DNA of 9,483 bases from an uncultured Lachnospiraceae bacterium (GCA_902782655.1 CACZNY010000444.1:1-9483); one strand, 5' to 3'. Counted from the first letter of the stretch, positions 1 to 6,792 are shown. Program-made: numbers and translations. Notes: a model not told the origin generated them from the sequence alone.

Positions 1-1884
1 ACCTCCTATGACGGTGAGGAGCTTCATATCCTTATGACTCCCTCCATCATGAGGACCGATATCTACGCTGTGGTCCGTCAGGCAGATCTTGCCTTCTTTG
101 CCAAAAGAGATTACGTGGTGGTGGCGGTAAATGAAGGAAATTCCAATTATGACGCATTTCTTCTGGACAATTATCCCAAATGGCACAGGATATACTTTGA
201 AGATACGGAAAAATGCCTGAAGGCCGTGTCAGACGGTGTGGCAGACTGCGTACTGATAAGCAGCTACAGATATAATAATATCTCAAGGCTGTGTGAAAGA
301 TACCATCTTGCGACCTTCGCCACGGGCACGGGCATAGACTACAGCTTTGCCGTTTCCGAAGGCAATACCGAGCTTTATTCGATCCTTGCAAAAACGGCGG
401 GCATCATCCCCTCCTCCACTGTGGACTCTGCCCTCTCCTACTATATAACGGAGGATGCGAAGCTGGGGCTTAAGGACGTCCTTATCGATAATCTGTCTTT
501 AATACTTGCCATTATTGCCGTGGTAGTCGTTATCATCCTGTTTCTCATGATCCGGAGCATGCACATGGAAAAACGGGCAAAAAAGCTCATCAAAGCGACT
601 GAGACCGACGATCTGACAGGACTGTACAACCGTGATTATTTCTTCCACTATGCAGACAGGATGTATCATTCCCGTCCCGTGATCCCCTATGATGCCATAG
701 TGCTTAATATCGAGCAGTTCCATTCCATAAACGCCTTAAACGGCAGAAGCTTCGGTGACTCCGTCCTTACCACTCTGGGAGCGGAGGTTCTGGATATCGC
801 AAGGGAGAACGACGGCATAGCCGGAAGGTTCGGGGCAGACCGTTTTGACATATACTGCAGGCATATAAATGATTACAGTCCTCTGCTTCTCCGTCTGCAG
901 GGCAGACTGGATAAGCTCGCCCCCAATACAAGCATAAGACTCAGGATGGGCGTCATGCCCTGGGAATCCGGACTTGAACCCATACAGCAGTTTGACAGGG
1001 CAAGGGCTGCCTGCAGCATGGCCAGAGGGCATTATAAAGAGCATCTTATAATCTTCGATAAGATGATGAGGGACAAGGAGCTTCAGGACCAGCGGCTCCT
1101 GAACGATCTGAGGAATGCCCTCGATAATTTCCAGTTTGAGGTTTATTACCAGCCGAAATATAATATCCAGACTGATCCTCCTACTCTTGTAAGCGCAGAA
1201 GCGCTTATAAGGTGGCAGCATCCCGAGCTCGGAATGATACCTCCGGACAGCTTCATACCGCTTTTCGAACGCAACGGAAAGATAGGCGAGGTAGATAAAT
1301 ATGTCTGGGATGAAGCTGCAAGACAGGTTGCCCGCTGGCGCTCCGAGTACGGAGTCACCATCCCGGTTTCCATCAATCTTTCAAGAGTGGACGTATTCGA
1401 TCCCGAGCTTGAGAATACACTAAACAGTATACTTGAGCAGAACGGACTGAAGCCTGACACCTTAAAGCTCGAGGTCACGGAATCAGCCTATACCGAGAAT
1501 GCCGATCAGGTAATACGGGTAGTGGAGGAGCTGCACCGAAAGGGCTTTACGGTAGAGATGGACGATTTCGGCACCGGCTACTCTTCTCTCAGCATGCTTT
1601 CCGCCATGCCTATAGACGTGCTGAAAATGGACAGAACCTTCGTGCAGAATATCGAGCATGATGAAAAGGATACACAGCTTGTGGCACTTATCCTTGGTAT
1701 AGCAAAAAACATGAATATCCCGGTGATAGCCGAGGGTGTGGAGACCCAGGCGCAGATATCGCTCTTAAAGGAGCTGGGCTGCACCGTGGTCCAGGGATAT
1801 TACTTCTCCCGTCCTCTGCACCATTCGGATTTTGAAACGAGGATAATCCTTAAGGAAACGAAAGACCTCGCTGAAAGGAGCTGA
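1..1884 (+). CDS. Membrane c-di-GMP phosphodiesterase (solute-binding-type sensor, TM, degenerate GGDEF, EAL), 5' truncated by window edge
   Basis: Predicted to hydrolyse cyclic-di-GMP in the cytoplasm in response to an extracytoplasmic signal. The frame is open to base 1, so the true start lies upstream. The first in-window Met is at base 34 and numbering is from it. Residues 1-150 resemble the end of a family-3 solute-binding domain (sensor-type, as in BvgS-like proteins). A hydrophobic helix lies at 154-173 and a GGDEF-like domain at about 190-345. The GGDEF signature reads GADRF (267-271) and the metal-binding FDxDxFK region is also lost, so cyclase activity is unlikely. The EAL domain (about 365-605) looks intact: EALIRW (E389), SINLSR, EVTES, DDFGTGYSS (D510), LKMDRTF, AEGVET and VQGYYFSRP. 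The degenerate GGDEF may act as a GTP-sensing or structural module (inference). It is followed 4 bases later by a diguanylate cyclase gene, probably in the same operon. Specificity of the sensor is unknown. Confidence 0.9.
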   Translation, partial: TSYDGEELHILMTPSIMRTDIYAVVRQADLAFFAKRDYVVVAVNEGNSNYDAFLLDNYPKWHRIYFEDTEKCLKAVSDGVADCVLISSYRYNNISRLCERYHLATFATGTGIDYSFAVSEGNTELYSILAKTAGIIPSSTVDSALSYYITEDAKLGLKDVLIDNLSLILAIIAVVVVIILFLMIRSMHMEKRAKKLIKATETDDLTGLYNRDYFFHYADRMYHSRPVIPYDAIVLNIEQFHSINALNGRSFGDSVLTTLGAEVLDIARENDGIAGRFGADRFDIYCRHINDYSPLLLRLQGRLDKLAPNTSIRLRMGVMPWESGLEPIQQFDRARAACSMARGHYKEHLIIFDKMMRDKELQDQRLLNDLRNALDNFQFEVYYQPKYNIQTDPPTLVSAEALIRWQHPELGMIPPDSFIPLFERNGKIGEVDKYVWDEAARQVARWRSEYGVTIPVSINLSRVDVFDPELENTLNSILEQNGLKPDTLKLEVTESAYTENADQVIRVVEELHRKGFTVEMDDFGTGYSSLSMLSAMPIDVLKMDRTFVQNIEHDEKDTQLVALILGIAKNMNIPVIAEGVETQAQISLLKELGCTVVQGYYFSRPLHHSDFETRIILKETKDLAERS

Positions 1885-1888
1885 GCCT

Positions 1889-3505
1889 ATGCGTTCTCTG
1901 AGAACAAGAATAACGGTCATGACGTTATGTGTGGTCATAGTTGCCGTCACTACTGTAGCGATCTTAAGCGTCATATTTATCAGGAAAAACGAGAGGCGTG
2001 ATTCCGACCAGCTTCTCCTGCTGCTGTGCGAGACCGGCGAGAGGAATCTGGACTATTACTTCAACAGCGTGCAAAGATCCGTGGAAAGGGTTGCTTCCTT
2101 TGCCGAGGATGATATCGAAGGCCTTGATAATGTAACCCTTGGCAATCATGTCAAACGGGTGGAGGAATACTTCGATGAAATGGCGTCCAAGACCAACGGC
2201 GTTCTGACCTATTATTACCGTATCGATCCCGAGGTCTCGGACACCGTTAAGGGCTTCTGGTACACGGATCTTGACGGGGAAGGCTTTAGGGAGCATGCCG
2301 TCACGGATATAACAAAATACGATACCTCCGACACCTCAAAGCTTGTGTGGTTTACCGTGCCCAAATACAAGGGCGAATCCATCTGGCTTCCCCCTTATAT
2401 CACGGACAATCTTGACAAGCGCGTCATCTCCTACAATGTACCCATCTATTGGCGGGGACAGTTCATCGGCGTCATAGGCATAGAGATAGACTACTCGGTA
2501 ATGGCTGAACAGGTGGACAGCATAAGGCTCTATGAAAACGGCTATGCCTTCCTGAGTGACTCCGAAGGCAATCTCTTCTATCATCCCCGCATCGATGTCT
2601 CCTCGCTTACTCCGGAGACCATGCCGGTCATCCCCGAAGGAATGTTAAGCGACAGCACCTTTGTTTATTACACTTTTGAAGGGGTAAAAAAGGAAGCCGC
2701 CTGGCTGCAGCTCGGCAACGGGATGCGGCTCAATGTGACCGTGCCTGTCTCGGAGACTGACGGAAACTGGCAGGCTCTTATATGCAATATTCTGATCCTT
2801 GCCACCGAGGTGCTGGTGCTGGCAAGCATCTTCACAATGCTATATACAAAGCGGATCACGAAACCGCTTGAAGAGCTTACCGAAGCAGCTAATCGGATCG
2901 ATGCCAATGATTATGATATAAAGCTGAATTACGTTGAGGATGATGAGCTTGGAAGGCTTACAAAAACCTTCAAGCATCTGGCATATAATATGAGGGATCA
3001 TATTGAAGGACTTAACAGGCAGATATATGTGGATTCTCTTACCCTGGTGAAAAATAAGGGCGCCTTCACTGCTTATATTGACGAGCTGCAGGATGAGCTC
3101 GATAAGGGATCCTGTAATACCGGCTTTGCGATAGGTGTCTTTGACTGTGATGATCTTAAGCTCGTAAATGATGCCCACGGCCATGACAAGGGCGATCTTT
3201 ATATAAAGACAGCAAGCCATCTTATCTGCACTGTATTCTCAAGAAGTCCTGTTTTCCGTATCGGCGGAGATGAATTCTCCGTAATACTCAGGAACGAGGA
3301 TTTTGACAGCAGGGAGGAACTGACAGCAAGGATCAAGAAGGAACTGTCCGATATTTCGGCTTCCGCGGCAAACAGCTGGGAAGAGGTTCATCTATCAATG
3401 GGAATTGCGGTATACGATCCCGGCCGCGACCACTCCGTAAATGATGTGGTAAGGCGGGCAGATCAGATAATGTACGAGGAAAAGCGCCTTAAAAAGATGG
3501 GCTGA
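1889..3505 (+). CDS. Diguanylate cyclase, Cache-HAMP-GGDEF membrane receptor
   Basis: Predicted to make cyclic-di-GMP from two GTP, controlled by an extracellular ligand. The 538 residues comprise a helix at 10-31, an outer dCache-like region about 32-290 (it contains a WFTVPKYKGESIWLPPY-type segment and a GVIGIEIDYS segment typical of Cache folds), a second helix about 296-318, HAMP about 320-372 and GGDEF about 385-535. The signature GGDEF is intact at 459-463 and the FDCDDLKLVNDAHGHDKGD metal/GTP region is present. The inhibitory I-site RxxD expected just before it is absent: the matching positions read FSRS. The start is supported by AGGAG at 1876-1880, 8 nt before the ATG and inside the last codons of the preceding phosphodiesterase gene. 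The 4-bp gap suggests co-transcription and perhaps translational coupling. The ligand cannot be read from sequence. Confidence 0.93.
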   Translation: MRSLRTRITVMTLCVVIVAVTTVAILSVIFIRKNERRDSDQLLLLLCETGERNLDYYFNSVQRSVERVASFAEDDIEGLDNVTLGNHVKRVEEYFDEMASKTNGVLTYYYRIDPEVSDTVKGFWYTDLDGEGFREHAVTDITKYDTSDTSKLVWFTVPKYKGESIWLPPYITDNLDKRVISYNVPIYWRGQFIGVIGIEIDYSVMAEQVDSIRLYENGYAFLSDSEGNLFYHPRIDVSSLTPETMPVIPEGMLSDSTFVYYTFEGVKKEAAWLQLGNGMRLNVTVPVSETDGNWQALICNILILATEVLVLASIFTMLYTKRITKPLEELTEAANRIDANDYDIKLNYVEDDELGRLTKTFKHLAYNMRDHIEGLNRQIYVDSLTLVKNKGAFTAYIDELQDELDKGSCNTGFAIGVFDCDDLKLVNDAHGHDKGDLYIKTASHLICTVFSRSPVFRIGGDEFSVILRNEDFDSREELTARIKKELSDISASAANSWEEVHLSMGIAVYDPGRDHSVNDVVRRADQIMYEEKRLKKMG

Positions 3506-3523
3506 TACGGAGTATTCAAACCC

Positions 3524-3552
3524 TTGATGCATATATGATCCTATGCTATCAT
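3524..3552 (+). promoter_or_regulatory. Housekeeping-type promoter with extended -10, positioned for a leaderless mRNA
   Basis: TTGATG (3524-3529), a 17-bp spacer and TATCAT (3547-3552). A TG at 3544-3545 gives an extended -10 of the form TGCTATCAT. The expected transcription start is 6-8 nt after the -10, at about 3559-3560, which is the first base of the response regulator ATG. No Shine-Dalgarno is visible before that ATG, which fits leaderless translation. This is a prediction from motifs only. Confidence 0.6.
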
Positions 3553-3559
3553 AGAAGCC

Positions 3560-4294
3560 ATGAAAAGAGTAATGATCGTTTCTTCAAACACTCAGAAGAT
3601 GCACGACCTTGTTAATGTTCTTGAGACATACTACAAGGTGCAGGGCATACTGATGACTAATACAAATCTCTTAAGCGACCTGACCATAGGGCGTCCCGAC
3701 TGCATAGTAGTCTATGCTGAGGCTGTGGCCAGGACGAAGCTTTTCGGTGTGATAGACCTGAGGGAGAATGAGGATCTTTTAAGCGTTCCCATGCTCCTCA
3801 TTGCTGACGAAAATGATGCCGCGACCTTCAAGCTCCATGTGAAGCCCGGTCCTGATGCTACCGTGGCAAAGGATGCGGCTTATTCGGACATCAAGCTTGC
3901 CATTGATAAGCTCTGCGCCACCTCGGAAAAATCCTACAGTATCCTGGTAGTGGATGATGATCCTGTAGCCCTGAAGCTTGTAAAGTCCCATCTTGACTCA
4001 TCTTATAAAGTGAACTGTGTGAAATCCGGCATGCTGGCTCTTAAATTCCTTGAAAAGCAGAAGGTGGATCTGATCCTGCTCGACTGCTTCATGCCCGAGA
4101 TGAATGGTCCCCAGACCCTGCAGCTCATCCGCAACATGCCAAGCCATAAGCGCACTCCGGTCATCTTCCTTACCGGAAATTCCGAAAGGAACATGGTGAT
4201 GAGCGCCCTGAACCTTCATCCCTCCGGCTTTCTCGTAAAGCCTGTAAGAAAGGATGAGCTTCTTAATAAGATCGATGATGTCCTTGACACCTGA
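3560..4294 (+). CDS. Two-receiver response regulator without output domain (pseudo-receiver + intact receiver)
   Basis: The 244-residue cytoplasmic protein has two CheY-like folds and no DNA-binding or enzymatic domain. The first (about 1-120) keeps the hydrophobic strands (VMIVSS, DCIVVYAEAV, PMLLIADE) but has lost the acidic pair and the phospho-acceptor Asp, so it should not be phosphorylated. The second (about 126-244) has a full set: D132-D134 in VVDDDP, phospho-acceptor D175 in LLDCFMPEMNG, T205 in FLTGNS and K227 in LVKPV. It probably signals by protein contact, for instance with a histidine kinase or the adjacent cyclic-di-GMP enzymes (inference from the neighbourhood). Start: this ATG gives the complete first strand MKRVMIVSS. 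There is no clear RBS, and a promoter ends 7 bp upstream. The 3' end converges on the anti-sigma gene with 8 bp between stops. Confidence 0.9.
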   Translation: MKRVMIVSSNTQKMHDLVNVLETYYKVQGILMTNTNLLSDLTIGRPDCIVVYAEAVARTKLFGVIDLRENEDLLSVPMLLIADENDAATFKLHVKPGPDATVAKDAAYSDIKLAIDKLCATSEKSYSILVVDDDPVALKLVKSHLDSSYKVNCVKSGMLALKFLEKQKVDLILLDCFMPEMNGPQTLQLIRNMPSHKRTPVIFLTGNSERNMVMSALNLHPSGFLVKPVRKDELLNKIDDVLDT

Positions 4295-4302
4295 TGTTTA
4301 GC

Positions 4303-4974
4303 CTACAGTTTATATGAATCGTCTGAGACGCCCGGTGCACCATCTTTGCTGCCAGGCTTCTTTTCCGGCTTTTTGTCAGGCTTTCCATCCGGCTTTCTCC
4401 TGGGCTTTCTCTTCTTTATACCGTCAGTCCTGCGATCCAGCTCGTCGTGAAGGTGTTTGTTCTTCTTCTTGAGGCCTCGCACCGAAACCTTTATATCCGG
4501 AGGATTGCCATGCTCATCCTCTCTCAGTATATCGTCTTCAAATCTGTCTGCCGTATAGTCCAGAGCCTCTCCTATCTTCATTCCCTTCACTTCCTTTGAA
4601 AACTTCGATATTCCCCTCTTAAAGCTCTCATCCTCCCCGGCATCCGGCACAGACACTCCCACTACCCTGTCATACATATTGAGGCTGTATTCTACTGAGG
4701 AAGCACCGTCAAGAGTCACGGTACTTACGGGGGCAGCATAGGAAGTAACCCCTCCTCCTATTATCGCTACAGCGACGATGGCTGCGGCAGCTCTTACAAA
4801 GCCTGAAAACTGCGGAGAGCCTTTCTGCCTTATCTCCTCACGCTTAAGCTCAGGCTCCGTCATCTCAAGGATCTGGCCTCTTTGATAGCCCCTGTCCTTT
4901 ATCGCATGATATCCGCCGTTTTCATCCAGCACGGCCGCCATATTCGGTTTCAGCTTCACTACGACATATTTCAT
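4303..4974 (-). CDS. rsgI: RsgI-family membrane anti-sigma-I factor, cleavage dipeptide not conserved
   Basis: Probable partner and inhibitor of the sigma factor encoded just upstream. Of 223 residues, 1-55 form the cytoplasmic RsgI N-terminal domain (MKYVVVKLKPNMAAVLDENG at the start), a membrane helix spans about 59-79, and a conserved outer domain spans about 80-168 (SYAAPVSTVTLDG, then SSVEYSLNMYDRVVGVSV). In this family the outer segment normally reads DVNPSIE and is cut between Asn and Pro. Here the matching positions are D89-G90-A91-S92-S93-V94-E95, so the scissile Asn-Pro is Ala-Ser. The C-terminus (about 185-215) is a Lys/Pro-rich disordered tail built from KPxxK units, with no carbohydrate-binding or enzyme domain as in large clostridial RsgI proteins. 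The start ATG overlaps the sigma stop as ATGA and has GGAG 6-7 nt upstream, so translation is likely coupled. The gene name rests on the N-terminal domain, topology and operon position. Confidence 0.85.
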   Translation of the reverse strand: MKYVVVKLKPNMAAVLDENGGYHAIKDRGYQRGQILEMTEPELKREEIRQKGSPQFSGFVRAAAAIVAVAIIGGGVTSYAAPVSTVTLDGASSVEYSLNMYDRVVGVSVPDAGEDESFKRGISKFSKEVKGMKIGEALDYTADRFEDDILREDEHGNPPDIKVSVRGLKKKNKHLHDELDRRTDGIKKRKPRRKPDGKPDKKPEKKPGSKDGAPGVSDDSYKL

Positions 4975-5711
4975 GGTTTCTCCGGATCCTCAATATCTTT
5001 TTTAAAAGGCAGATACTCTGCTATCCCGGGGTAGTCTCCCGCAAGTATGACAGCAGAGCTTATCAGGTATTTCCTGTGCCTGTCTATAAGCTTCTTTGAC
5101 ACATTTCTTCTTTCAATTATCTTCTTTATCGGAAGCTGTCTTGTCCTTATGATCTCATTCATGAGCGGCGGAGGGGTGAATATGGCCTTTATCACCTCCG
5201 CACAGGACTCCTTTGACTTCCTTGCCTTGGGAGAGCATTCCACCAGATCGTAGAAATCTATGCCGTATTCCTGCAAAACCCCGTCCAGCTCATCAAGCTC
5301 GTCCCTCAGAGCCGTGTCCACGAAGACGGCAGTCTTATCGCTAATATCCCTGCCAAGAGCCCTGTCCGCCTCATCCTCGGCCGTATCTCCTTCAAAGAGC
5401 TCAGGGCTCACGGGAAACTCATGCTCCGCCGTCCTCGCATTCTTCCTGTAGTAATTTGTTTCCCTGCTTTTGATCACATAAGCGGCATATGTCCAAAAAT
5501 CGCCTTTATCAGCGTCATAGCTCTTTACCGCCTCCGATACCGCACTGAGAGCCACGGAATACTCTTCATCTCCCGGAGATATCTTTTTGCCAAGTACCTT
5601 TCCGGCAAGGCGCAGTATATGCTGCTGTTCCTCCGTAAGAAAGCGATCCAGCTCCTCTAATCCCGTCGATGCTCTCAGTGCTCTTTCATTTGCCGCTTTA
5701 GTGTCGTTCAT
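4971..5711 (-). CDS. sigI: RNA polymerase sigma factor SigI family
   Basis: Alternative sigma-70-type factor of the SigI group, which in Firmicutes controls cell-wall, heat-stress or polysaccharide-degradation genes under a membrane RsgI. The 246 residues match the family's usual length of about 240-250. Residues 25-95 carry the region 2 pattern (SPGDEEYSVALSAVSEAVKS, SYDADKGDFWTYAAYVIKSR, NYYRK). Residues about 130-235 carry the SigI-specific C-terminal domain (LPIKKIIERRNVSKKLIDRH, RKYLISSAVILAGDYPGIAEYL), in place of a normal region 4. The start is fixed by an in-frame TGA immediately before the ATG (5712-5714). The only strong Shine-Dalgarno (AAGGAAGG, 5727-5734) is 15 nt away, too far for normal use, but 7 nt from a three-codon ORF that overlaps this start. 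The stop overlaps the rsgI ATG. It lies 25 bp after the secreted repeat protein gene. Target promoters are unknown. Confidence 0.9.
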   Translation of the reverse strand: MNDTKAANERALRASTGLEELDRFLTEEQQHILRLAGKVLGKKISPGDEEYSVALSAVSEAVKSYDADKGDFWTYAAYVIKSRETNYYRKNARTAEHEFPVSPELFEGDTAEDEADRALGRDISDKTAVFVDTALRDELDELDGVLQEYGIDFYDLVECSPKARKSKESCAEVIKAIFTPPPLMNEIIRTRQLPIKKIIERRNVSKKLIDRHRKYLISSAVILAGDYPGIAEYLPFKKDIEDPEKP

Positions 5712-5719
5712 TCATGCAT
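5708..5719 (-). other. Three-codon leader ORF (Met-His-Glu-stop) overlapping the sigI start
   Basis: ATG at 5719-5717 is 7 nt after AAGGAAGG (5727-5734), the ideal distance. It runs two codons and stops at TGA 5708-5710, which overlaps the sigI ATG (5709-5711) as ATGA. Ribosomes loaded at the good Shine-Dalgarno could stop on and restart at sigI. Direct initiation at sigI from the same Shine-Dalgarno would need a 15-nt spacing. That it is translated is inference. Confidence 0.4.
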
Positions 5720-5736
5720 CTTTGAGCCTTCCTTTC

Positions 5737-6702
5737 CTAAAAAAGATCAGAAATCCAGCTCTTTATCCTCTTCCAGGCGTTATTGTCATCGGAAGCAGCC
5801 GCCTTTTGTGACCTCTGTGTCCTCGCTGCCCCCTGGTTTTGGGACACCTCTGTCCCGTTATCTTCTGCCGCAGTCTTATCGGTTGTCTTTCTTTGTACAG
5901 CTGATCCGCTGTCCTTATTAACCGACTGCTCTGCCTCACCCTCAGCCGAAGCGCTTCCCTTATCTTTTTTCACGCGGTTGCCGGACACTCCGTCGGGCTG
6001 CTGACCCTTGTTTTCCTTAAACCGGGTATCTTCCTTTACCTCAATGCCGGCTTCTTCAAATGCGTTCTTAAGAGCATCAGAGGCCTCAGTCACTGCGGTC
6101 TTATAAGATGAAAGCTCCTCTTCCGTAAGTCCGCTGTCGCTCTTTCGAGCTTCTCTCTCTGCCTTCAGAGCGTTTTCGAGGGTATCCACATACCCCTGCA
6201 GTGAAGCTTTGGTATCCTCATCGGTGATCCCTTCAAGTGCATCCGCATAGGCTCTGATATTGACCATGCCCTCCGGACGTCCCATCCGGCCCATTCTGCC
6301 GCCTTTTCCCCTGCCGCCTTTAGCGCAGTTTCCTGAAACAGCGGTGCCGTCTCCTTCCTGAGTCCCCTCGGGAAGCTGAGGCTTTTCACCCTCATTTATT
6401 CCTTCGGGAAGCTCAGGTCTTTCACCCTCCTGCACTCCTTCGGGAAGCTCAGGTCTTTCACCCTCCTGCATTCCTTCGGGAAGCTCAGGTCTTTCACCCT
6501 TCTGCGCTCTCTCCGGGAGTCCGGGCCTTTCACTGTCTATGCCGGCATCGGAGTTTTCCGTGCTTTCAGTACCGGCCTGCTGTCCCATTCTTCCGCCGCG
6601 GCCCTGTCCGGTGGGAGCTGCGTAAACCATAAGCGTTGCTCCGATACAAAGGCTGCCCGTTAATGCTGCTATCAAGATCCTCTTTACCAATGAATATTTC
6701 AT
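5737..6702 (-). CDS. Secreted low-complexity repeat protein, first gene of the sigI-rsgI operon
   Basis: I do not recognise a family. The 321 residues start with a Sec signal peptide (basic n-region MKYSLVKR, hydrophobic 9-26, cleavage likely after VYA about residue 28). Next come a Gly/Arg/Met patch (GRGGRMG, 34-40), five tandem 12-residue units (58-117, consensus ERPELPEGxQEG), a second Gly/Arg/Met patch (GGRGKGGRMGRMG, 129-141) and a predicted helical stretch (about 148-220). A long polar, Lys/Asp/Ser/Gln-rich disordered region follows, and the protein ends in a short amphipathic helix NAWKRIKSWISDLF. There is no LPxTG, SLH or lipobox anchor. Start: ATG preceded by AGGAGG about 8 nt upstream. 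Its 3' end lies 25 bp before sigI with no terminator between, so it is probably co-transcribed. It may be a cell-surface signal partner or target of SigI/RsgI, but no function is assigned. Confidence 0.85.
   Translation of the reverse strand: MKYSLVKRILIAALTGSLCIGATLMVYAAPTGQGRGGRMGQQAGTESTENSDAGIDSERPGLPERAQKGERPELPEGMQEGERPELPEGVQEGERPELPEGINEGEKPQLPEGTQEGDGTAVSGNCAKGGRGKGGRMGRMGRPEGMVNIRAYADALEGITDEDTKASLQGYVDTLENALKAEREARKSDSGLTEEELSSYKTAVTEASDALKNAFEEAGIEVKEDTRFKENKGQQPDGVSGNRVKKDKGSASAEGEAEQSVNKDSGSAVQRKTTDKTAAEDNGTEVSQNQGAARTQRSQKAAASDDNNAWKRIKSWISDLF
6352..6531 (-). repeat. Five 36-bp in-frame tandem repeats (12-residue unit ERPELPEGxQEG)
   Basis: Units at 6352-6387, 6388-6423, 6424-6459, 6460-6495 and 6496-6531 encode EKPQLPEGTQEG, ERPELPEGINEG, ERPELPEGVQEG, ERPELPEGMQEG and ERPGLPERAQKG. 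The three central units are nearly identical at the DNA level and the outer ones have diverged, as expected of an array that grew by slippage or unequal recombination. The array forms an acidic, proline-spaced linker in the secreted protein. Confidence 0.93.
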
Positions 6703-6792
6703 TTTTCCGTCCTCCTGTGTTGTATTTTTTTAGAAGATCATCTTCTTAATCCTTATATACAAATCACAGGAATGAAAAAAAGGGGTCATAAT
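6703..6792 (-). promoter_or_regulatory. Leader/promoter region of the secreted protein-sigI-rsgI operon
   Basis: Read leftwards this gap holds ACCCC (6786-6782), a seven-T run, an AT-rich TATATAAGG-like element (6752-6759) that could be a -10, a dyad, then AGGAGG and the ATG. No convincing -35 of the TTGACA type stands 16-18 bp before TATATA. The ACCCC recalls the -35 described for SigI promoters in Bacillus subtilis, but the matching CGAA -10 is not present. That a promoter exists here is inferred from the cysK terminator lying just upstream. Which sigma factor uses it is open. Confidence 0.35.
6732..6746. repeat. 15-bp inverted repeat in the operon leader (AGAAGAT-C-ATCTTCT)
   Basis: Perfect 7-bp arms around one base, lying between the putative -10 and the Shine-Dalgarno of the secreted protein gene. 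It is more like a protein-binding dyad than an RNA hairpin, since a loop would use up most of the stem. The binding protein is unknown. Confidence 0.4.

Noticed and set aside
736..1221. 161-residue minus-strand ORF
   Set aside because: It is antisense to the GGDEF/EAL coding region with no RBS or recognisable motif.
1..1884. GGDEF domain of the first gene as an active cyclase
   Set aside because: The signature is GADRF and the metal-binding aspartate region is altered, so only the EAL activity is claimed.
6165..6395. 76-residue minus-strand ORF inside the repeat protein gene
   Set aside because: It is an alternative frame of the repeat array. The in-frame product has a signal peptide and a proper RBS.
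6352..6531. 36-bp repeats considered as a CRISPR array
   Set aside because: The units are directly adjacent without spacers and are translated in frame as 12-residue repeats.
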